Below, piece after piece: positions 58,333 through 64,000 of a DNA stretch of 64,000 nt; positions within the stretch are counted from its first letter, which is position 1; the number at the start of each line of letters is the position of its first letter. A program made the translations under genes and the position numbers. The notes under the pieces are model-generated. The model saw nothing but the letters and a program-made list of their open reading frames with translations. It did no database searches and had not been told where the DNA came from. This DNA is from Anseranas semipalmata (Eukaryota; Chordata; Aves; Anseriformes; Anseranatidae): NCBI GenBank assembly GCA_013399115.1, contig VXAA01001113.1, positions 574,002 through 638,001 on the forward strand, given 5' to 3'.

Positions 58333-58338
58333 AATAAA
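58333..58338 (+). terminator. distal poly(A) signal AATAAA
   Basis: AATAAA is followed by aggtgtaaac and gatgtctgctttttaaa, which are GT- and T-rich downstream elements. Use would give a 3' UTR of about 2.6 kb. Confidence 0.65.
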
Positions 58339-58356
58339 AGAGGTGTAAACTCTAGC

Positions 58357-61300
58357 GATGTCTGCTTTTTAAAAGGGCCCCACGTGTGGTTTGCATCACG
58401 CCCGGGTGCTGGGAAACACCTCTCCTGGGCCTGCAAGCTGCTGCCGTGGCTCTCTGCCTTGGAAGAGCCACAGCCTAGGACCAACCTTGCCCCCCAAGTG
58501 TATCCTTTGCCTTTAGCCTGTAGCTTCTTGACACCCCAAAACCACCTTCCCTCATGGTGCACATTTCCAAGACACGAGAATTCCCTTTTCCATGCATCAC
58601 AGCCCGCTTTTCCGCAGATATCTCTAACCCAAGCCTTGCTGCCCTCTTCCCAACATATGCCACAAGGGGCTGATGTTTAACACAGCTCAGGAAACATTAC
58701 TGGCAGAGGGCAGCAATGCTGGGGTACAGTTTCCAATGGGGCCCGGGTGACGCCAATGCTACCCTGCCTGCAAAGCCAACCCCAATCTCACCTCGATGTC
58801 CCCTCCACCTCCATCATCACTAGGCAGGCTGCGAGCAAGAGCATGGCTCAGTGCACGAAGGGGTTAAGGATGTCGCTCAGGAAAGACAACAAGAAATGAG
58901 TTGAGCTAGGAATTGTTTACCTCCTTGGCATCTACCCTTGAATGGCTGAAACAGGAAAATGTGCCCTTATCTCCCTGAATCTGCTCCCTCACCTGATCGA
59001 CAGCTTTTAGGTTTATAGGCAGGCCTGCAGGAGGCTTAGGGTCTGCCAAATCGGACCCAGCGCTGCTGCTCTCCGGGGCCTTGATCCGGAGCCATCGCAG
59101 CTCAGCAGGTCCCCAGAAGTAACGACTTCTCTTGGCCTGGCTGAGACAAATTGGATCTCAGAGCAATTCGCCACGCTGCATCCCTGCCGTGACACCTGCA
59201 AGTAAAAGCGGATGACAGCCCATCATGCTCGGCATAACCCGTCCCAACAGCTGGTGTGTCCAGCAAAAATAAAAGAGGAGGCTTTGGCTAGGCGGGCTAA
59301 AATCCTCTAACTTACACTGTCCCATCAGGAGACCTGTTATGGCTGGATGGTAACTCTCCCATGGGAAGTCTCCAGGTGGATGAGCTCATCCTCGCTGCAG
59401 GGACCACGTTAAGTCACTGCTTAGAGCCTTGGTGGCCTGAAATGTCTGAAATGGTTGCAGAGATGTAGGGATGCCCAAAGAGTCTCAGCCCAGTCCCCCA
59501 GCCCCTGAGCCATGATCTAACCCATCTTCACCAGCAGCATGTGATGGCATGTCCTAGGGCTTCTCCATCCTTCTTGCCAGGAGTGTTCCCAACCCTATAT
59601 CTCCCATATTATGATCCTATAGCAGTAGCAGGCAGAAGGGAAATGCTAACCAGCAGACACTTTGCACGGTAAGGGGCTGGGAGGGCAGGAGAACCCAAAG
59701 TTTGGACTGCAGCCCCAGAGATGGGTCAGGAAGTCCTGCTGTTTCTCCTCGAGGAGACCTGGAAAGAGGGAGCACACATCCCCGCAGTGCTCACAGAACT
59801 GTAAATAACGGCAATGCTGGGTCTGATCTCAGAGCTGGTAGATGCAGGAGGTCAGTGCATGTACAGGTTTCCTTTTGCGCTGTGGTTATAATGTGGTGTG
59901 GCTGCGAGGGAGGGTCACGGGATAATTCAGCCTAAATTGTCTTGATCCCCCCATGACCTTGTCTTGCAGCCCCTCCAGGCTATAGCCATGAGGCACACAG
60001 CAAACGCCTGTATCTACACCATGCTCTCACAAGGAGGAAGCACAGCCGTGCTGCGTCGGTGGCTAAATGGTACATTACACAAATAACTTCTTGGTTATGA
60101 CACTGAGAAAACATGGCTGTGTTGGAAAACTGAGAGGAAGCTGAAAATTGAAGAAAATGCAAAGCATTTGCCCTGGGCTGCCCATATAGGAAATGGGCCA
60201 TGTAAAGCAAGACACCGCTCCTGGAAGATTTGGGACCAGGGGGGGAGTTTACCCACTACAGTGATTTCTCTCTGCTCTGTGGCTGAAGGGATGGCTTGGG
60301 CTCATGGCGCTGCTCACTGAGCCATCCAAGATGAGGTAAGATGAATTTGGGCCCGAGCTGAGTATCTGCTCCTGAGCTCCTGTACGACAAGATCTAGAGA
60401 AGAAAATAAAGAAGATGACTGTTTTTTGGTTGGTTGGTTGGTTTGTTTGTTTGTTTGTTTTTGTATTGTTTTGTTTTGTTTTCCTTATTTTCACCAACCT
60501 GTACCTTGCAGGAAGAGGTCAGTGCCTCCCCAGAAAAACGTCTGCCTTGTAGCTTTCTTACAAATAGAAAATGCCTTCAAAGCAGCTTTCAACAGCCTTC
60601 TGAATAAGGAGTCCTCACGGGATCCCTGTGGATGACCTCTCTAGGTGCTTGCTTGCTCACTCAGACCTATTTCCATTCATGGGTTTCTGAAAAACCTTTT
60701 ATGTATCTGAGGCTCAAAGCTCCATGATGTATGCAAGCCCCCTGTTTAGGCCAATTTCCTACCAAGGCCTGGAGATGGCAACATGGACAACAAACACAGT
60801 TCTAAGCTGAGTTCGTGCAGGATTTCATGTTGGATGGTCAAAAGCATTCCTTCCTGGCCTTAAATACCTGTGAATTCTTTTAGGACATGATGCTGAAGAG
60901 CACCAGCAGAGAAATTCACTGCTGATCATATGCATGCAATGTCTGAGTAATGAGCATCACTCATTATGCTGGCTTGTTAGCAAGTTGAGTAGCTGCTATG
61001 TCTGTAATGCCGAAAAAGAGACCCAGGGGAATGAGGTAGTCAGACTTAAGTCACTCATCAGTCTCTTTGCTGATCATCTCAAGAGAAGCCAACCATGCAA
61101 ACCGAGCTCCCTTCCTTCACCCCAACAGCTGCCTGTGGAGCGCCACCACGTGAAGGTGCGGGCTGGGCCTTGCCCATCTCCTTCTGAGCTCCAAAGGAGC
61201 TGGTTTTGTGCACATTAGTGAGGAGCAACATGGCTTCAGAAGAGATCACACGGCCACCCAGAAGAGCTGTGGCATCTTGAGAGGGGAAGACCCAACACCA

Positions 61301-61948
61301 TGTTCCTGCATCAGGTTCCCAGCTGTCAGCTGCTGCACGGCGGTTTGCTTCTTTGAAAAGCTGCATCTCTTGGCTCCTGCTGAGTGTGTAAGATCTCCTT
61401 TAACTTCTGGATTGAGAACTAAAGGACAGGTGTTGTATTTTGTTGAGAAACAGAGGACAAGCAATACTCAGAACCAGTGGGGAGAAATACTATGTGAGGT
61501 TTGGGTGGTTTGGTTTGCTTTCTCTCCTTGCAGAATTCAGTTAAGAAATAACAAGCACAAGAAAGGTGTTGCTCTCGGCTGCTGATTCCACATCTACACA
61601 GACTCACCAGGGTTGGGTCCTCACCACCACCACTTTCCATTGACTCTAAAGGCCTTTAAGTAACAGGCCAAATTAGAGGAAAAGGGAAGGCAGTACCATG
61701 GCAAAAACAGATTTTCTTCTATGTAAATGCATGCAGATCTGTTGGCAGCAGCAGCTGGGCAGGTGTTAAACGCTTGTTTATTACAAGACATCATCAAGAA
61801 ATTGCTTCACTTAATTAATCCAGATCTCTAAAGAAATGCAGGTACATGCCTGAACACCAAAATCAGTACAGGAGAGAGGTTGAAATTCCTTTCTCAATGC
61901 ATCCTGAGCAGCGTCATTGGTGAGAGGCATTTTTCCTCTCACAGTAGT
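58357..61948. other. intergenic sequence downstream of ADGRB1
   Basis: I see no exon, RNA gene or CR1 copy. It contains a compound TTGG/TTTG/TTTTG microsatellite (60426-60482). All open frames are short and featureless. Confidence 0.75.
60426..60482 (+). repeat. compound (TTGG)n(TTTG)n(TTTTG)n microsatellite
   Basis: Four TTGG units grade into TTTG units and then TTTTG units, a stepwise change of repeat unit along 57 nt. Not coding. Confidence 0.95.
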
Positions 61949-62870
61949 GAGAGGCATTTTAGAGTGCACCCTCAGCAAGTTTGCTGATGGCATAAAACTG
62001 GGAGGAGTGGTTGATACCCCAGAGGGCTGTGCTGCCATTCAGAGGGACCTGGACAGGCTGGAGCATTGGGCGGTGAGGAACCTCATGAAGTTCAACAAAG
62101 GCAAGAGCAGGGTCCTGCACCTAGGGAGGAATAACCCCATGCTCCAGTATGGGCTGGGAGCTGACCTGCTGGAAAGCAGCCCTGCGGAGAAGGACCTGGG
62201 AGTCCTGGTGGACATCAGGTTACCCATGAGCCAACGTTGTGCCCTTGTGGCCAAGAAGGCCAATGGTAGCCTGGGGTGCATTAGGAGGAGTGTTGCCAGC
62301 AGGTCGAGGGAAGTGATCGTCCCCCTCTGCTCAGCCCTGGTGAGGCCACACCTGGAGCATTGTGTCCAGTCCTGGGCTCCCCAGTACAAGAGGGACATGG
62401 AGCTCCTGGAGCGGGTCCAACGGAGGGCTATGAAGAAGATGAGGGGACTGGAGCATCTCTCATACGAGGAGAGGCTGAGAGAGCTGGGCCTGTTCAGCCT
62501 GGAGAAGAGAAGACTGAGAGGGGATCTTATCAACATGTACAAATATCTGAAGGGAGGGTGTCAAGAGGATGGGGCCAGACTCTTTTCAGTGGTACCCAGC
62601 GACAGGATAAGAGGCAAAAGGAACAAAGTGAAGCACAGGAGGTTGTGGCTGAATATGAGAAAGCACTTCTTTACTGTGAGGGTGATGGAGCACTGGCACA
62701 GGCTGCCCAGAGAGGCTGTGGAGTCTCCTTCTCTGGAGATATTCAAAACCCACCTGGATGTGATCCTGTGCAATGTGCTCTAGGTGGTCCTGCTTGGCAG
62801 GAGGTTGGACCAGATGATCTCCAGCTGTCCCTTCCAACCTCAACCATTCTGTGATTCTGTGATTCCGATG
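61949..62870 (+). pseudogene. CR1 LINE copy with long open ORF2 fragment
   Basis: A 5'-truncated CR1, about 920 bp, ending in the terminal repeat attctgtgattctgtgattc. One uninterrupted frame (to a TAG at 62781-62783) covers the end of the reverse transcriptase and the ORF2 C-terminus: [66 protein letters not shown]. The catalytic FADD reads FADG, so the second Asp is lost. With the palm-domain start missing as well, it cannot be active. The tail (ATTCTGTG) differs from that of the copies at 918 and 32083 (ATTCTATG), so it is another subfamily. Confidence 0.95.
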
Positions 62871-64000
62871 GGTACCAGGAGTGCTTTGTCACTTCCACAA
62901 GCCCAAGGAATACTCGGTGTGTATGTATCCCTGCAATGAGAGCCACTGCCCTATCCTGCACAGTGGTCATGGAGAAAAGTGACATAAGTGGTACAAAATG
63001 ACAGTCTAGCCCTAAATCTCTGACACATGCACATGCATATGCACACAGAGCTATCTATATATATTTCCATATATATATATACACACGTGTACTTACCCAC
63101 TACTTCATACACCCACAGGTAAACAACCATAAATGTACAAAACCATTGAAATACATTTGGACAGGTTAGATTTAGCACATTTGTGCTGTCAAATTGACTT
63201 TAGAAAAATGCTCAGCAGCTAGGACATATATGAGAAATGTGCTCAGTGGATGCCAGAAAGAGAATGGGAATTAAGCAGGAAGCAACAATTAATTAGCTGC
63301 AGTAACATTTGTCAGATCTGCCCATCTGCAATAGCTTTTTGTTGTTCTTTTGGTTTGTTTATTAGTGGTGGGGGTTTTTGTTTTGTTTTGTTTTTCCTTT
63401 TTTTCTGTTTATGATGAGGAAAATGATTTTTTCAAACAAGTAGACCAGTATAAAGTCCAGCTTTGGCAATGGTAAAGCAAAGCATGGGTTTCTTACCTGA
63501 TCTAGGGGGCTGGCTCATTTTTGCCTCCTGCGGGTTACTGGAACTGTGAATGAGCCATTTAATTCTAAACCCAGCAAGCTGCTGCCCTCCTGCAGAGATC
63601 AGGACCAGCACAAAAAGAAAAGAGCTCAGCGTATGGAGGTAAAAACAAGTTTAGGTTCGTGTTTGGAGGTAGCACCTCAGGATACAGCATGAATTTTGCT
63701 ATGAAGCAGAGACTGAAAGGAGACTCCCATGATGGGGTCTCAGTTTCTAGTTTTGTCACAAGCTTCCTTGCATCACTTTGCATAACTGCACTAATCTTTC
63801 TGTGTTTCAGCTTCCCAGTTTCTTGGGCACTGGTGATGGCATCCAGCATGGCCACATTTCCCCTTGTGTCCAACAGGTTTTGCAGCCCATGCAAAGTGAC
63901 CTGCTGCTGTGGTGGGCACAAAGCTATGCTTTATGCAGTACACAGCAAGAAAGAGGCTTTTTTTTTTTCCTTTTTTTTTTTCTTTCTTCTCCTTTTTTTT
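62871..64000. other. intergenic sequence to window end
   Basis: It contains an alternating (TA)n/(CA)n stretch (63051-63088), a TTTTG run (63377-63395) and a pyrimidine/poly-T tract at the very end (63957-64000). The 118-codon minus-strand frame at 63565-63921 has no recognisable domain. No gene is supported. Confidence 0.75.
63051..63088. repeat. (TA)n/(CA)n dinucleotide repeat
   Basis: Interrupted TA repeats (tctatatatatttccatata, tatatatata) pass into cacacgtgt. A short simple repeat. Confidence 0.85.

Larger units (their letters stand above)
55726..58356 (+). other. ADGRB1: ADGRB1 3' untranslated region (long form)
   Basis: Sequence from the stop codon to about 20 nt past the distal AATAAA. 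The proximal part is GC-rich (about 55960-56580). The distal part is AT-rich with CAAA, TTA and poly-T runs (55768-55793, 57608-57625 and 58039-58048). A chance 221-codon frame (55851-56516) has no ATG until well inside. The end is inferred from the polyadenylation signals only. Confidence 0.7.

Noticed and set aside
1..64000. Searches by eye for tRNA, rRNA, CRISPR arrays, LTR retroviruses and bacterial-type operons
   Set aside because: Nothing on either strand met even a weak standard; the window is intron and intergenic vertebrate DNA.

Overview
This window is vertebrate nuclear DNA, almost certainly from a bird. The evidence is GT-AG introns, dense CR1 LINE fragments with the avian-type ATTCTATG or ATTCTGTG terminal repeats, scattered microsatellites, and a protein that matches the adhesion GPCR ADGRB1 (BAI1) as I know the family. 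I cannot name the species. There is no prokaryotic gene, operon, CRISPR array, tRNA or rRNA that I can see.

Layout: positions 1-55725 hold the 3' part of one plus-strand gene, ADGRB1, entered in an intron just before transmembrane helix 3. I place 13 exons by reading frame, phase continuity and splice sites: 1432-1582, 5834-5903, 13617-13683, 18128-18213, 23608-23706 (cassette), 31623-31794, 33771-33866, 36008-36047, 39763-40442, 41424-41459, 42942-43046, 44849-44902 (cassette) and 55528-55725 (stop). Without the two cassettes they encode 566 residues: TM3 to TM7, the long cytoplasmic tail, the ELMO-binding RKR region and the C-terminal QTEV PDZ ligand. A 3' UTR follows with two good AATAAA signals (56928 and 58333). 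Positions about 58.4-64 kb are intergenic. They hold a long CR1 copy (61949-62870), microsatellites and no gene I can support.

The introns hold six more CR1-derived pieces: 918-1171(+), 10403-10467(-), 12226-12440(-), 32083-33029(+), 45067-45122(-) and an ancient copy at 52625-53130(-). They also hold a GGAA microsatellite (26396-26509) and a long pyrimidine-rich tract (36960-37540).

The most interesting material is alternative splicing of the receptor. A symmetric 99-nt exon inserts 33 residues into intracellular loop 3 and is flanked on both sides by CTTT-rich tracts of the type bound by PTB. A symmetric 54-nt tail exon carries a KRWSISSGG motif shared, as I recall it, with the paralogue ADGRB2. 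Two weaker candidate exons lie in the last intron, one of which would remove the PDZ ligand. The tail also lacks the long polyproline run I recall from mammalian BAI1. I did not find a wholly new system here.
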